A DNA stretch of 23,590 bases from an uncultured Oscillospiraceae bacterium (GCA_900752285.1 CAADUW010000016.1:1-23590); one strand, 5' to 3'; numbered from the stretch's first letter, positions 14,671-23,572 are shown. Numbers and translations are program-made. The notes: a model not told the origin generated them from the letters alone.

Positions 14671-15069
14671 ATGCAAATCACCGATCCCGTAGCGGATATG
14701 CTGACCAGAATCCGGAACGCGAACTCCGCCAAGCACGAAACCGTTGACGTCCCCGCTTCCAACCTGAAGAAGGCTATCGCCCAGATCCTGCTGGACGAGG
14801 GCTACATCAAGGCTTACAACGTGGTTGACAACGGCAACCAGGGCGTGATTCACATCACCCTGAAGTACCTGGGCAAGAAGCAGGCTGCTCTGTCTGGCCT
14901 GCGTCGTGTGTCCAAGCCCGGTCTGCGGGTCTATGCCGGCGCCGAGGAGCTTCCCCGGGTGCTGAAGGGTCTGGGCATCGCAATCGTGTCTACTTCCCAG
15001 GGCGTCATGACCGACAAGAAGGCCCGGGAAAAGCACATTGGCGGCGAAGTCCTAGCTTTCGTCTGGTAA
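14671..15069 (+). CDS. rpsH: Ribosomal protein uS8
   Basis: Primary 16S-binding protein of the central domain and, in E. coli, translational repressor of the spc operon. 132 aa, normal. [14 protein letters not shown] and the C-terminal [20 protein letters not shown] are signatures. RBS AAGGAGG (14656-14662). It is preceded by the longest gap in the ribosomal operon after the rpsJ leader. Confidence 0.99.
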   Translation: MQITDPVADMLTRIRNANSAKHETVDVPASNLKKAIAQILLDEGYIKAYNVVDNGNQGVIHITLKYLGKKQAALSGLRRVSKPGLRVYAGAEELPRVLKGLGIAIVSTSQGVMTDKKAREKHIGGEVLAFVW

Positions 15070-15082
15070 GGAGGATTCGTAA

Positions 15083-15628
15083 ATGTCTAGAATTGGTAAG
15101 AAGCCGGTTGCCATCCCGGCAAACTGCACGGTGGATGTCGCTGCCGACAACACCGTCACCGTCAAGGGCCCCATGGGCACCCTGACCCACACCTTCCATC
15201 CTGATATGATCCTGAAGGTCGAGGGCAATGTCCTGACCGTCGAGCGTCCCGATGAAGAGCATCTGCACAAGTCCCTGCATGGCCTGACCCGTACTCTGAT
15301 CAATAACATGGTCGAGGGTGTGGAGAAGGGCTACAGCAAGGAACTGGAAGTCAACGGCGTTGGCTACCGTGCTGAGAAGAAGGGCAAGCAGCTGGTCATG
15401 CGTCTGGGCTTCTCCCACGAAGTGATCGTGGACGAGATCCCCGGTATCACCATCGAAGTCCCTGCTCCCAACAAGATCATCATCAAGGGCATTGACAAGC
15501 AGGTCGTTGGTCAGTTTGCTGCCGAAGTTCGCAGCAAGCGTCCTCCCGAGCCTTACAAGGGCAAGGGCATCAAGTATACCACTGAGGTCATCCGCCGTAA
15601 GGTTGGTAAGACCGGTGGCAAGAAGTAA
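15083..15628 (+). CDS. rplF: Ribosomal protein uL6
   Basis: Two-domain protein near the sarcin-ricin loop. 181 aa, normal. [17 protein letters not shown] at the start and [20 protein letters not shown] near the end are conserved. RBS AAGGAGG (15068-15074) overlaps the rpsH stop. Confidence 0.99.
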   Translation: MSRIGKKPVAIPANCTVDVAADNTVTVKGPMGTLTHTFHPDMILKVEGNVLTVERPDEEHLHKSLHGLTRTLINNMVEGVEKGYSKELEVNGVGYRAEKKGKQLVMRLGFSHEVIVDEIPGITIEVPAPNKIIIKGIDKQVVGQFAAEVRSKRPPEPYKGKGIKYTTEVIRRKVGKTGGKK

Positions 15629-15643
15629 TGGAGGTGTGCCGAA

Positions 15644-16003
15644 ATGGTTAGCAAGATTGACAAGAAAGCAATGCGCCTGAAGCGGCATGTCCGTGTTCGC
15701 GCAAAGATCTCCGGCACTCCTGAGCGTCCCCGTCTGAACGTGTTCCGCAGCAATGCGAACATCTACGCCCAGATCATCGACGACGTGAACGGCGTTACGC
15801 TGGTTTCCGCCAATACGCTGGAGAAGAACTTCGAAGGCTCTACCGGCAACTGCGAGGCTGCCAAAAAGGTGGGCGCCGCTCTTGCAGAGCGGGCTAAGGC
15901 CAAGGGCATTACCCAGGTCATTTTTGACCGGGGCGGCTATGTGTATCATGGCCGTGTAGCCGCTGTGGCTGAGGGCGCTCGTGAGAACGGGCTGGAGTTC
16001 TAA
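15644..16003 (+). CDS. rplR: Ribosomal protein uL18
   Basis: 5S rRNA-binding protein. 119 aa, normal. [20 protein letters not shown] and [20 protein letters not shown] are typical. RBS GGAGGTG (15630-15636), 15 nt after the rplF stop. Confidence 0.99.
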   Translation: MVSKIDKKAMRLKRHVRVRAKISGTPERPRLNVFRSNANIYAQIIDDVNGVTLVSANTLEKNFEGSTGNCEAAKKVGAALAERAKAKGITQVIFDRGGYVYHGRVAAVAEGARENGLEF

Positions 16004-16021
16004 GGTAGAGGAGGAAAAGAA

Positions 16022-16531
16022 ATGGCTTATAATAAGACATCTAATAATGAAGCCTCCGAGCTCATTGAGAAGGTCGTTTACCTGAACCGCGTCAGCAAGA
16101 CCGTCAAGGGCGGCCGTGTTATGAAGTTCTCCGCTCTGGTCGTCGTCGGCGACGGCAAGGGCACTGTGGGCTACGGTCTGGGTAAGGCTGCCGAAGTTTC
16201 CGAGGCCATTCTGAAGGGCATCGCCGATGCCAAGAAGAACATGGTCAAGGTTTCTCTGGCCGGAGACACCATTCCTCACGATATCATCGGCATCTTTGGC
16301 GCCGGCTCCGTTCTGCTGAAGCCCGCTCCCGAAGGCACCGGTGTTATCGCTGGCGGCGCTGTCCGTGCCGTCATGGAGGCTGTGGGCATTAAGAACATCT
16401 GCGCAAAGTGCCTGCGCTCCAACAACCCCCAGAATGTGGTCAAGGCTACCATGGCCGGTCTGACCACGCTGCGTTCTCCCGAGCAGGTTGCTGCGATCCG
16501 GGGCAAGAGCGTAGAAGAAATTGTTGGTTAA
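16022..16531 (+). CDS. rpsE: Ribosomal protein uS5
   Basis: Decoding-fidelity and mRNA-helicase protein; mutations in its loop confer spectinomycin resistance. 169 aa, normal. [19 protein letters not shown] (spectinomycin loop, apparently wild type) and [19 protein letters not shown] are seen. RBS GAGGAGG (16008-16014). Confidence 0.99.
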   Translation: MAYNKTSNNEASELIEKVVYLNRVSKTVKGGRVMKFSALVVVGDGKGTVGYGLGKAAEVSEAILKGIADAKKNMVKVSLAGDTIPHDIIGIFGAGSVLLKPAPEGTGVIAGGAVRAVMEAVGIKNICAKCLRSNNPQNVVKATMAGLTTLRSPEQVAAIRGKSVEEIVG

Positions 16532-16545
16532 GGAGGGCGATTAAC

Positions 16546-16728
16546 ATGGCAAACCTGAAGATTAAGCTTGTTAAGAGCCTGAATGGCCGTCTGGAAAAGC
16601 ACATTGCTACCGCCGAGTCCCTGGGCCTTCGCAAGATCGGCCAGGTCACTATCCAGCCGGACAATACCCAGACCCGCGGCAAGATCGCCAAGATCGGCTA
16701 CCTGCTGCAGGTTACCGAAGTAGAATAA
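16546..16728 (+). CDS. rpmD: Ribosomal protein uL30
   Basis: Small 50S protein, 60 aa. The start is the ATG at 16546 with AAGGAGGG (16530-16536, overlapping the rpsE stop); a longer in-frame reading begins inside rpsE and is not used. [16 protein letters not shown] and [17 protein letters not shown] are conserved. Confidence 0.97.
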   Translation: MANLKIKLVKSLNGRLEKHIATAESLGLRKIGQVTIQPDNTQTRGKIAKIGYLLQVTEVE

Positions 16729-16741
16729 GGAGGAGATATCC

Positions 16742-17182
16742 ATGAAACTCTCTGAACTCTCTCCTGTCCCTGGCTCCACCCAGGTTGGCAAGCGGAAGGG
16801 TCGCGGCATCGGTTCCGGCAACGGCAAGACCGGCGGCCGCGGTCACAAGGGCCAGAAGGCCCGTTCCGGCGGCAAAGTCCGTGTCGGTTTTGAAGGCGGT
16901 CAGATGCCTCTGGCCCGCCGGATCCCCAAGCGCGGCTTCAACAACATTTTCGCAAAGCCTCTGACTTCCGTCAATGTCAGCATGTTGAACCGTTTTGAGG
17001 ACGGTGCCGTTGTGGATGCACAGGCTCTGATCGAGGCTGGCGTGATCGCCGGCTGCCCCTACGGCCTGAAGGTCCTCGCCGGTGGTGAGCTGACCAAAAA
17101 GGTTACCGTTAAAGCTGCGGCTTTCTCCCAGACTGCCAAAGATAAGATTGAGCAGGCAGGCGGAAAGGCCGAGGTGGTTTAA
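16742..17182 (+). CDS. rplO: Ribosomal protein uL15
   Basis: Late-assembly 50S protein with a long glycine-rich basic extension. 146 aa, normal. [20 protein letters not shown] and [20 protein letters not shown] mark the N-terminus. RBS AAGGAGG (16727-16733) overlaps the rpmD stop. The secY start codon follows its stop with no gap. Confidence 0.99.
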   Translation: MKLSELSPVPGSTQVGKRKGRGIGSGNGKTGGRGHKGQKARSGGKVRVGFEGGQMPLARRIPKRGFNNIFAKPLTSVNVSMLNRFEDGAVVDAQALIEAGVIAGCPYGLKVLAGGELTKKVTVKAAAFSQTAKDKIEQAGGKAEVV

Positions 17183-18460
17183 GTGCTGCAGACGATTCGC
17201 AATGCGTGGAACATTCCGGAGCTGCGGAAGAAGATCATCTTCACTCTGTTCATTCTCCTGATTTACCGCGTAGGCAACGTGATTCCCGTCCCCTTCATCG
17301 ACGTAAACACGTTGGGCGCATACTTCGACAGTAAACTTTCTACCACCATCTTTGGGCTGTACAACGCAATGTCCGGTTCCGCCTTCTCCCGCGCAACCGT
17401 CTTTGCGCTGAGCATTCAGCCCTACATCAACTCTTCCATTATCATCCAGCTTCTTACCATTGCCATTCCCGCTCTTGAGCGGATGGCAAAGGACGAGGGC
17501 GAGGAAGGCAAGAAGAAGATCGAGCGCATCACCCGGTACACCACCGTTGGTCTGGGTCTGCTGATGGGCTGGGCATATTACATGATGCTCGCCAACTACT
17601 CCTCTGCTTCTTCCTTCAAGATCGTCACCCAGACCGGCTTCCTGCCTGCTCTGGTGATTATCCTGGCCTTTACCGCAGGCTCTGCCTTCGTCATGTGGCT
17701 GGGCGAGCAGATCACCGAGTTCGGCATCGGCAACGGTATCTCCATGATCCTGTTTGCCAACATTATTGCCGGTATCCCCTCCATGATCCAGACTCTGTTC
17801 AGCATGGCCTGGTGGATGGTGATTCTTGTGGTGATTGGCATTGCCGCACTGATTCTCTTCATCGTCTTTATCAACGACGCCGAGCGCCGGATCCCGATCC
17901 AGTACGCAAAGCGGGTTGTGGGACGGAAGATCTATGGCGGTCAGAACACCAACCTGCCCATCAAGGTGAGCATGTCCGGTGTTATGCCCATCATCTTTGC
18001 TCAGTCCATCTGCGCCCTGCCGGCAACGATCTGTGCGTTCGCCAAACATACGGCCGGTTGGTGGTACACCCATGTGTGGAGCTCCAACAGCTGGACTTAT
18101 GCCGTCATCTACTTCCTGATGATTTTCTTCTTCAGCTGGTTCTACTCCACCATTCAGTATGATCCCGTGGAGATTGCCAACAATCTGAAGAAGAACGGCG
18201 GTTTTATCCCCGGCTTCCGTCCGGGTAAATCCACTGCGGATTTCATCCACCGTGTGATCAACAAGATCGTGGTCTTTGGTGCTGTGTATCTTGGCATCGT
18301 GGCTATGCTGCCCATCGTGGCCGGCAACCTGATGACCGAAGTGCGGAACCTTGCTATCGGCGGTACCTCCGTCATCATCGTTGTGGGCGTTGCTCTTGAG
18401 ACGGTGAAGGCGCTGGAGGCGCAGATGCTCATGCGGCACTACAAGGGCTTCCTGGATTAA
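17183..18460 (+). CDS. secY: Protein translocase subunit SecY
   Basis: Channel-forming subunit of the Sec translocon in the cytoplasmic membrane. 425 aa, with the expected ten hydrophobic segments. Conserved blocks: YRVGNVIPVPFID in the first helix and plug region, ALSIQPYINSSIIIQLLTIA, GEQITEFGIGNGISMILFAN, and the C-terminal FIPGFRPGKST loop. It starts with GTG immediately after the rplO stop, with GAGGTGG (17171-17177) as a modest RBS, so translation is probably coupled to rplO. Confidence 0.98.
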   Translation: MLQTIRNAWNIPELRKKIIFTLFILLIYRVGNVIPVPFIDVNTLGAYFDSKLSTTIFGLYNAMSGSAFSRATVFALSIQPYINSSIIIQLLTIAIPALERMAKDEGEEGKKKIERITRYTTVGLGLLMGWAYYMMLANYSSASSFKIVTQTGFLPALVIILAFTAGSAFVMWLGEQITEFGIGNGISMILFANIIAGIPSMIQTLFSMAWWMVILVVIGIAALILFIVFINDAERRIPIQYAKRVVGRKIYGGQNTNLPIKVSMSGVMPIIFAQSICALPATICAFAKHTAGWWYTHVWSSNSWTYAVIYFLMIFFFSWFYSTIQYDPVEIANNLKKNGGFIPGFRPGKSTADFIHRVINKIVVFGAVYLGIVAMLPIVAGNLMTEVRNLAIGGTSVIIVVGVALETVKALEAQMLMRHYKGFLD

Positions 18461-18479
18461 TGACAGGAGGTATGGCAGG

Positions 18480-19118
18480 ATGAATCTCATTCTACTGGGC
18501 GCGCCCGGCGCCGGAAAGGGGACACAAGCGGAGCTGCTTGTTGAAAAGCTCTCCATCCCCGCCATCTCTACCGGGAATATGCTCCGGGAGGCCATGGCAA
18601 ATGGCTCTGACCTGGGCAAAAAAGTGAAGCAATACATGGACGAGGGCAGCCTTGTTCCCGACGAACTCATTCTTGGGATCGTCGCGGAACGGGTGTCCCG
18701 CCCCGACTGCCGGAAAGGCTTCATTCTGGACGGCGTACCCCGTACGCTGGCCCAGGCGGAAGCTCTGGAGGCAAAGGGCGTTCAAATCGACCATGTAATC
18801 TCCATTGAGGTTGACGACTCCGAGATCGAGCACCGGATGACCGGTCGCCGTGTCTGCACAAAATGCGGCGCAAGCTACCACATTACCGCAAATCCCCCCA
18901 AGGTGGAGGGAATCTGCGATCTGTGCGGAGGCCAGCTCACCATCCGGAAAGACGATGCGCCTGAAACCGTCCGTCATCGTCTGCAGGTTTACCACGAAAC
19001 CACCGAAGTCCTGAAGGACTTCTACGGAAAGCTTGGCAGACTTAGCATTGTGAACGGCAGTCAGAGTATTGCGGACGCCAACCGGGACATTTTGAAAGCA
19101 ATCGAGGCACAGGTATGA
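18480..19118 (+). CDS. adk: Adenylate kinase, zinc-lid form
   Basis: Catalyses ATP + AMP to 2 ADP. 212 aa, long-lid type. P-loop GAPGAGKGT (res. 7-15), AMP site STGNMLR (30-36), and a lid zinc site formed by Cys126, Cys129, Cys146 and Cys149 (CTKC, CDLC). The usual FPRT after ILDG reads VPRT here (ILDGVPRT), a conservative but unusual Phe-to-Val change. RBS AGGAGG (18465-18470). It overlaps map by 4 nt (ATGA). Confidence 0.98.
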   Translation: MNLILLGAPGAGKGTQAELLVEKLSIPAISTGNMLREAMANGSDLGKKVKQYMDEGSLVPDELILGIVAERVSRPDCRKGFILDGVPRTLAQAEALEAKGVQIDHVISIEVDDSEIEHRMTGRRVCTKCGASYHITANPPKVEGICDLCGGQLTIRKDDAPETVRHRLQVYHETTEVLKDFYGKLGRLSIVNGSQSIADANRDILKAIEAQV

Positions 19119-19870
19119 TCACAATTAAGAATGAGCGTGAACTTGTTTCGATGCGGAAGGCCTGTAAAATTACCGCGGCAGCCCGTGCGCTTGCAGGGGA
19201 AATGGTAAGACCGGGCGTATCGACCAAGGCAATTGACCGAGCCGTGCACGAGTATATCGTGAGTCAGGGCGCTAAACCGTCGTTCCTGCACTATAACGGC
19301 TACCCCGCCAGTGTTTGCGTCAGTGTCAATGATGTGGTGATCCACGGAATTCCGGGTGGTTACATCCTGAAGGAAGGGGACATCGTGTCCGTTGATGTCG
19401 GCGCGTTCTATGAGGGGTTCAATGGGGATTGTGCAGCTACCTATGCCTGCGGTGCCATCAGCACCGAAGCCCAGCGGCTAATTGATGTGACCCGTCAAAG
19501 CTTCTTTGAGGGGATCGCACAGGCCAGAAAGGGCAATCGTGTGCAGGACATCTCCCATGCTGTCCAGACGTATGTGGAGTCTAACGGTTTTGCGGTCGTC
19601 CGTTCCTTCGTGGGTCACGGCGTTGGACGGAAGATGCATGAGGAGCCGGAAGTGCCGAACTTCGGAGATCCCGGACGCGGTCCCAGACTGCTGCCCGGAA
19701 TGACCATTGCGGTCGAGCCCATGGTCTGCGCCGGAACCTATGACGTTCGGGTGCTGAAAGATGGCTGGACCACGGTGACTGCCGACGGAAAGCTTTCCGC
19801 TCACTATGAAAATACTGTACTCATCACCGACGGCGAGCCGGAAATACTCACCGTCACCGAAGGACTTTAA
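19115..19870 (+). CDS. map: Methionine aminopeptidase, type I
   Basis: Removes the N-terminal Met from nascent proteins. 251 aa. All five metal ligands are in place: Asp94, Asp105, His168, Glu201, Glu232, with His78 in VIHGIP at the substrate pocket. There is no N-terminal zinc-finger or SH3-like extension. The ATG overlaps the adk stop (ATGA) and no strong RBS is present (weak GAGG at 19104-19107), so translation is coupled to adk. Confidence 0.98.
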   Translation: MITIKNERELVSMRKACKITAAARALAGEMVRPGVSTKAIDRAVHEYIVSQGAKPSFLHYNGYPASVCVSVNDVVIHGIPGGYILKEGDIVSVDVGAFYEGFNGDCAATYACGAISTEAQRLIDVTRQSFFEGIAQARKGNRVQDISHAVQTYVESNGFAVVRSFVGHGVGRKMHEEPEVPNFGDPGRGPRLLPGMTIAVEPMVCAGTYDVRVLKDGWTTVTADGKLSAHYENTVLITDGEPEILTVTEGL

Positions 19871-19872
19871 CT

Positions 19873-20175
19873 ATGGACCCAGACAAACCGGATATACGAA
19901 TTTCTGATGTGGTCGTTTCCATAGCCGGAAGGGACGCAGGAAATTATTACTATGTCACTGCTGTCGAGGAAGATTATGTTCTTCTCTGCGACGGCAGAGG
20001 GCGGACACTGGATAAGCCGAAACGCAAAAAGCGCAAGCACATAGAAAAAGTACTTCGATCTGAGACCAGAGTTGCCGGCAAGCTTCTTTCCGGCGACAAA
20101 GTGCTCAACGGCGAATTACGAAGAGACCTGGCAAGCCTTTGCCGGGGAATGCAAGCGGAAAACCGAGGAGGTTAA
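19873..20175 (+). CDS. KOW-domain RNA-binding protein (L14e/L27e-like)
   Basis: 100 aa. A KOW-type start, [19 protein letters not shown] (res. 10-28), is followed by a strand [13 protein letters not shown] and a very basic patch [11 protein letters not shown] (about 50-60), giving an RNA-binding look. Small proteins of this type sit between map and infA in many Firmicutes and are related to eukaryotic/archaeal L14e/L6e/L27e; their precise task is not settled. Start ATG has AAGGA (19860-19864) and lies 2 nt past the map stop. Its C-terminus ([17 protein letters not shown]) has no evident motif. The RBS for infA is inside its last codons. Confidence 0.85.
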   Translation: MDPDKPDIRISDVVVSIAGRDAGNYYYVTAVEEDYVLLCDGRGRTLDKPKRKKRKHIEKVLRSETRVAGKLLSGDKVLNGELRRDLASLCRGMQAENRGG

Positions 20176-20179
20176 AGAC

Positions 20180-20398
20180 TTGGCAAAAGACGACGTAATC
20201 GAACTTGAGGGCATCGTTACCGATGCACTGCCGAATGCAATGTTCAAGGTTGACATCGGCAATGGACACACCATTCTGGCACACATTTCCGGCAGGCTCC
20301 GAATGAACTTCATTAAGATCTTGCCCGGTGACAAAGTAACCGTACAAATGTCTCCTTACGATCTGACTCAGGGTCGGATCACCTGGAGAAGTAAGTAA
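20180..20398 (+). CDS. infA: Translation initiation factor IF-1
   Basis: Binds the 30S A site with IF-2 and IF-3. 72 aa, exactly the family length, S1-like OB fold: [58 protein letters not shown]. The start codon is TTG (20180), supported by GAGGAGG (20165-20171) 8 nt upstream and the canonical MAKDD N-terminus; a longer ATG reading from 20072 runs inside the KOW gene and is rejected. Confidence 0.96.
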   Translation: MAKDDVIELEGIVTDALPNAMFKVDIGNGHTILAHISGRLRMNFIKILPGDKVTVQMSPYDLTQGRITWRSK

Positions 20399-20435
20399 AA
20401 AAAGAGATACGATTCTCAAATGGAGGTTAAACAGT

Positions 20436-20549
20436 ATGAAGGTAAGACCGTCCGTGAAACCCATGTGCGAAAAGTGCAAGATTATTAAGCGCAAGGGCCG
20501 CGTTATGGTGATTTGCGAGAACCCCAAGCACAAGCAGAGACAAGGATAA
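20436..20549 (+). CDS. rpmJ: Ribosomal protein bL36, zinc form
   Basis: The smallest ribosomal protein, 37 aa. It reads [20 protein letters not shown] and ends NPKHKQRQG. The zinc ligands Cys11, Cys14, Cys27 and His32 are all present, so it is the zinc-dependent (C+) version. GGAGG at 20422-20426 serves as RBS. It lies between infA and rpsM, its usual place. Confidence 0.97.
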   Translation: MKVRPSVKPMCEKCKIIKRKGRVMVICENPKHKQRQG

Positions 20550-20562
20550 TAGGAGGGAGAAT

Positions 20563-20931
20563 ATGGCACGAATTTCTGGTATCGACCTTCCCCGCGACAA
20601 GCGGATCGAGGTTGCACTGACCTATATCTACGGTATCGGACCCTCCCGTGCGGATGAGATTCTGGCACAGACCGGAATCAACCCCGACACCCGGGTTAAG
20701 GATCTGACCGAGGAGCAGGAAGCTCTGCTCCGTGAGACCATTGAGCATCACTACCTGATCGAAGGCGATCTGCGTCGTGAGACTGCCATGAACATCAAGC
20801 GGCTGTCCGAAATCGGCTGCTACCGTGGCCTGCGGCATCGCCGTGGCCTGCCTGTTCACGGTCAGCGGACCAAGACCAATGCTCGTACCCGCAAGGGTCC
20901 CAAGAAGACCATTGCGAACAAGAAGAAGTAA
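20563..20931 (+). CDS. rpsM: Ribosomal protein uS13
   Basis: Head protein forming bridges to the 50S and contacting the P-site tRNA. 122 aa, normal. [27 protein letters not shown] and the basic C-terminus [20 protein letters not shown] are clear. RBS AGGAGGG (20551-20557) is close to the start (5 nt). Confidence 0.99.
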   Translation: MARISGIDLPRDKRIEVALTYIYGIGPSRADEILAQTGINPDTRVKDLTEEQEALLRETIEHHYLIEGDLRRETAMNIKRLSEIGCYRGLRHRRGLPVHGQRTKTNARTRKGPKKTIANKKK

Positions 20932-20943
20932 GGAGGGATATCA

Positions 20944-21342
20944 ATGGCTGCGAAAACTGCAAAGAAAGTCGTTAAGCGCCGTCGCGAGCGCAAAGTTGTA
21001 GAAAAAGGTGCGGCACATATCCGCTCCTCTTTCAATAACACCATGGTGACCATCACCGATCTGGAAGGTAATGCTCTGAGCTGGGCTTCCTCCGGTGGAC
21101 TGGGCTTCCGTGGTTCCCGGAAGTCTACTCCCTATGCTGCACAGACTGCGGCTGAGACCGCTGCCAAGGCGGCTATGGAGTATGGCCTGAAGACCGTTGA
21201 GGTCTACGTGAAGGGCCCCGGTCAGGGACGTGAGGCTGCGATCCGCGCCCTGCAGACTGCCGGTCTGGAAGTCGTTATGATCAAGGACGTGACTCCCATT
21301 CCTCACAATGGCTGCCGTCCTCCCAAGAGACGTCGTGTCTGA
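20944..21342 (+). CDS. rpsK: Ribosomal protein uS11
   Basis: Platform protein of the 30S subunit near the mRNA exit. 132 aa, normal. [36 protein letters not shown] and the C-terminal [18 protein letters not shown] are conserved. RBS AAGGAGGG (20930-20937) overlaps the rpsM stop. Confidence 0.99.
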   Translation: MAAKTAKKVVKRRRERKVVEKGAAHIRSSFNNTMVTITDLEGNALSWASSGGLGFRGSRKSTPYAAQTAAETAAKAAMEYGLKTVEVYVKGPGQGREAAIRALQTAGLEVVMIKDVTPIPHNGCRPPKRRRV

Positions 21343-21368
21343 TTTAGGTATAGGAGGAATATTGCGAA

Positions 21369-21965
21369 ATGGCTAAGAATATGCAGCCCGTGCTGAAGCG
21401 TTGCAGAACGCTGGGCGTTTCTCCTGCCGCGATGGGTTATTCCAAGACTTCCAACAAAAACCCCGGCGGTCAGAGAAGAGCAAAGAAGTCTGAGTACGCA
21501 ACTCAGCTCACCGAAAAGCAGAAGGTTAAGTTTGTATACGGCATCCAGGAAAAGCAGTTCCGGAACTACTACGAGAAGGCCGCCCGTGCAGAGGGCAACA
21601 CCGGTGAGGTGCTGCTGAGCCTCGTCGAGCGTCGGCTGGACAACGTGGTTTATCGTCTGGGCTTTGCCGCCTCCCGCCGTCAGGCTCGTCAGCTGGTTAA
21701 CCACGGTCACTTCACCGTGAACGGCAGCCGGGTGAATATCCCCAGCTACCTGGTGAAGACCGGCGATGTGGTTGCCGTCTGCGAGAAGAGTGCCTCCAAC
21801 GCTTTCTTCAAGAAGCTGAAAGAGGATGACGCATTTGTTGCTGCCCCCAAGTGGCTGGACCGTGACAAGAATACCCTCCAGGGCAAAGTGATTGCTCTGC
21901 CTACCAAGGCAGATATCGACTTCGATATCGCTGTGCACCTCATCGTCGAGTTGTACTCCAAGTAA
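21369..21965 (+). CDS. rpsD: Ribosomal protein uS4
   Basis: Primary 16S-binding protein nucleating 30S assembly; in several bacteria it represses its own operon. 198 aa. The S4 RNA-binding domain is clear (ERRLDNVVYRLGFAASRRQA, RQLVNHGHFTVNG). The N-terminal zinc cysteines found in some S4 proteins are absent, so this is the cysteine-free form. Located between rpsK and rpoA as in Clostridia, unlike Bacillus subtilis where it is elsewhere. RBS AGGAGG (21352-21357) is 11 nt from the start, longer than for its neighbours. Confidence 0.99.
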   Translation: MAKNMQPVLKRCRTLGVSPAAMGYSKTSNKNPGGQRRAKKSEYATQLTEKQKVKFVYGIQEKQFRNYYEKAARAEGNTGEVLLSLVERRLDNVVYRLGFAASRRQARQLVNHGHFTVNGSRVNIPSYLVKTGDVVAVCEKSASNAFFKKLKEDDAFVAAPKWLDRDKNTLQGKVIALPTKADIDFDIAVHLIVELYSK

Positions 21966-21999
21966 CGCTTTTCCCTCTGTTTGTACGATGGTTTTTTCC

Positions 22000-22020
22000 G
22001 TGGGGAGTTAACCTCCCCAC
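22000..22020 (+). promoter_or_regulatory. Hairpin without T-run between rpsD and rpoA
   Basis: GTGGGGAG (22000-22007) pairs perfectly with CTCCCCAC (22013-22020) around TTAAC. The downstream sequence is ACGATTAAGGAGG, i.e. the rpoA RBS, so it is not a terminator. It may be an RNase processing site or a protein-binding hairpin setting the ratio of S4 to RNA polymerase alpha. Confidence 0.45.
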
Positions 22021-22044
22021 ACGATTAAGGAGGGTTTTGATTTA

Positions 22045-23001
22045 ATGGTTGAAATTGAAAAGCCTCGCATTACCTGTTTCGACTCTGCGGAGGATCCTTC
22101 CTACGGCAAGTATGTCGTGGAGCCCCTGGAACGGGGTTACGGCATGACGCTGGGCAACTCCCTGCGTCGGATCCTGCTGTCCAGCCTGCCCGGCTATGCA
22201 GCGACTTCCGTGAAGATTCAGGGTGTACAGCATGAGTTCTCCACGATTCCCGGCGTGACCGAGGATGTGACGGAGATTGTGCTGAATGTGAAGCGGATCA
22301 CCCCCAAGCTCCACAGCGCAGGTGTGAAAACCGTTCACATTGACGCCGTTGGCCCCTGCGAAGTAACCGCAGGCGACATCAAGGCCGATGCAGAGGTGGA
22401 GATTCTGAATCCCGAGCTGCATATCTGCACGCTGGGGGAGGACGCCACTTTCAATATGGAGATCACCCTTTCTCAGGGTCGGGGCTATGTTTCCGCAGAC
22501 CGGAACAAAACGCCTCAGACCGTGATCGGCGTGATTCCCATTGACTCCATTTATTCTCCTGTGGTCAAGGTGAATTATTCTGTGGAGCCCACCCGTGTGG
22601 GTGATAAGACCGACTTCGATAAGCTGACCCTTGAGGTCTGGACCGATTCTACCATCTCTGCAAAGGACGCGGTGTCTCTGGGCGCCAAAATCCTGAGTGA
22701 CCACCTTTCCGTGTTCACCAACCTGTCTGATACCGTGACCACCACCACCATTGTGGAGAAGGTCCCGGATCGCCCGGACGCAAAGCTCGCCATGACCATC
22801 GACGAGTTGGATCTGTCCGTGCGGAGCTTCAACTGCCTGAAGCGCGCCAACATCAACACCGTTGCCGATTTGATTGGCAAGACCGGTGAGGACATGATGC
22901 GGGTGCGGAACATGGGCAAGAAGTCCCTGGATGAGGTGCAGAAGAAGCTGGAGATGATGGGTCTTTCCCTGGCCAGCGAAGAATCCGGCAGCAACAACTA
23001 A
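22045..23001 (+). CDS. rpoA: DNA-directed RNA polymerase subunit alpha
   Basis: Scaffold for polymerase assembly and contact point for UP elements and activators. 318 aa, normal. The N-terminal domain shows [20 protein letters not shown] (assembly) and [20 protein letters not shown]; a linker follows near 230-245; the C-terminal domain ([36 protein letters not shown]) keeps the DNA-contacting Arg and the GKKSL loop. RBS AAGGAGG (22027-22033) is 11 nt from the start. Confidence 0.99.
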   Translation: MVEIEKPRITCFDSAEDPSYGKYVVEPLERGYGMTLGNSLRRILLSSLPGYAATSVKIQGVQHEFSTIPGVTEDVTEIVLNVKRITPKLHSAGVKTVHIDAVGPCEVTAGDIKADAEVEILNPELHICTLGEDATFNMEITLSQGRGYVSADRNKTPQTVIGVIPIDSIYSPVVKVNYSVEPTRVGDKTDFDKLTLEVWTDSTISAKDAVSLGAKILSDHLSVFTNLSDTVTTTTIVEKVPDRPDAKLAMTIDELDLSVRSFNCLKRANINTVADLIGKTGEDMMRVRNMGKKSLDEVQKKLEMMGLSLASEESGSNN

Positions 23002-23030
23002 CTTTATTCTTCTAAAAAGGAGGACACGTC

Positions 23031-23372
23031 ATGTTTGGCACTCGTAAGCTGGGTAAGACCAGCGCACAGAGAAAGGCCCTGCTGCGTCAGCAGGTAACCG
23101 ACCTGCTGGAGAATGGCAAGATGGAGACCACCTTCTATCGCGCCAAGGAAGTCCAGCCTGTGGTCGAGAAGATGATCACCCTGGGTAAGAAGGGCGGTCT
23201 GACCGCATACCGCAGAGCTCTGGGTTATATCACCAAGGAGTCCGTTGCGAACAAGCTCTTCAAGGAGATTGCTCCCAAGTATGCGGACCGCAACGGCGGC
23301 TACACCCGGGTAACCCGGATCGGTGAGCGCCGCGGTGATGCTGCGGAAATGGCAGTCATCGAGCTGGTGTAA
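23031..23372 (+). CDS. rplQ: Ribosomal protein bL17
   Basis: 50S protein near the tunnel exit and last gene of the operon. 113 aa, the short Gram-positive form. [20 protein letters not shown] and the C-terminal [20 protein letters not shown] are typical. RBS AAGGAGG (23017-23023). The operon terminator begins 9 nt after its stop. Confidence 0.98.
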   Translation: MFGTRKLGKTSAQRKALLRQQVTDLLENGKMETTFYRAKEVQPVVEKMITLGKKGGLTAYRRALGYITKESVANKLFKEIAPKYADRNGGYTRVTRIGERRGDAAEMAVIELV

Positions 23373-23381
23373 TGTTTCAAT

Positions 23382-23417
23382 AAAAAAGCCCATGCACATT
23401 CGCTGCATGGGCTTTTT
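23382..23417 (+). terminator. Terminator of the S10-spc-alpha operon
   Basis: GCCCATGCA (23388-23396) pairs with TGCATGGGC (23404-23412) around a 7-nt loop, preceded by six A and followed by TTTTT (23413-23417). The flanking A and T runs make it symmetric, so it can also stop transcription from the right. Confidence 0.95.
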
Positions 23418-23432
23418 GCATGTTTTGCGGAA

Positions 23433-23469
23433 TTTGTGCGCCTCTTGCACAAAAGAATGGTTCTATAAT
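23433..23469 (+). promoter_or_regulatory. Dyad plus TATAAT: possible regulated promoter
   Basis: TTTGTGC (23433-23439) and GCACAAA (23447-23453) form a perfect 7-bp inverted repeat with a 7-nt spacer. A perfect TATAAT follows at 23464-23469, but the best -35 (TTGCAC, 23445-23450, within the dyad) is only 13 nt away, which is too short for an ordinary promoter. It could be an activator- or repressor-dependent promoter. Confidence 0.35.
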
Positions 23470-23514
23470 AGATGTTGGGGTCAGGCGATGAGCCCAATGT
23501 CATTAAGTTAAAGG

Positions 23515-23550
23515 AACTGGACATCACAAGAAAGTGGTGTCCAGTTTTTT
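23515..23550 (+). terminator. Rho-independent terminator of a very short transcription unit
   Basis: AACTGGACATCAC (23515-23527) pairs with GTGGTGTCCAGTT (23534-23546), with one G-U pair, around AAGAAA; the T-run continues to 23550. No gene lies between this and the previous terminator, only about 100 nt. Confidence 0.8.
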
Positions 23551-23572
23551 GTAATCTTTTCGAAAATAGGAC

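Noticed and set aside
16712..18724. 670-codon minus-strand open frame opposite rplO, secY and adk
   Set aside because: Its translation has no recognisable domain and is rich in His, Asp and Gly in the pattern of antisense reading of conserved genes. No RBS or promoter was seen.
20072..20398. Longer infA reading frame starting at ATG 20072
   Set aside because: The first 36 codons overlap the KOW gene out of frame; the TTG at 20180 has a strong RBS and gives the exact IF-1 length.
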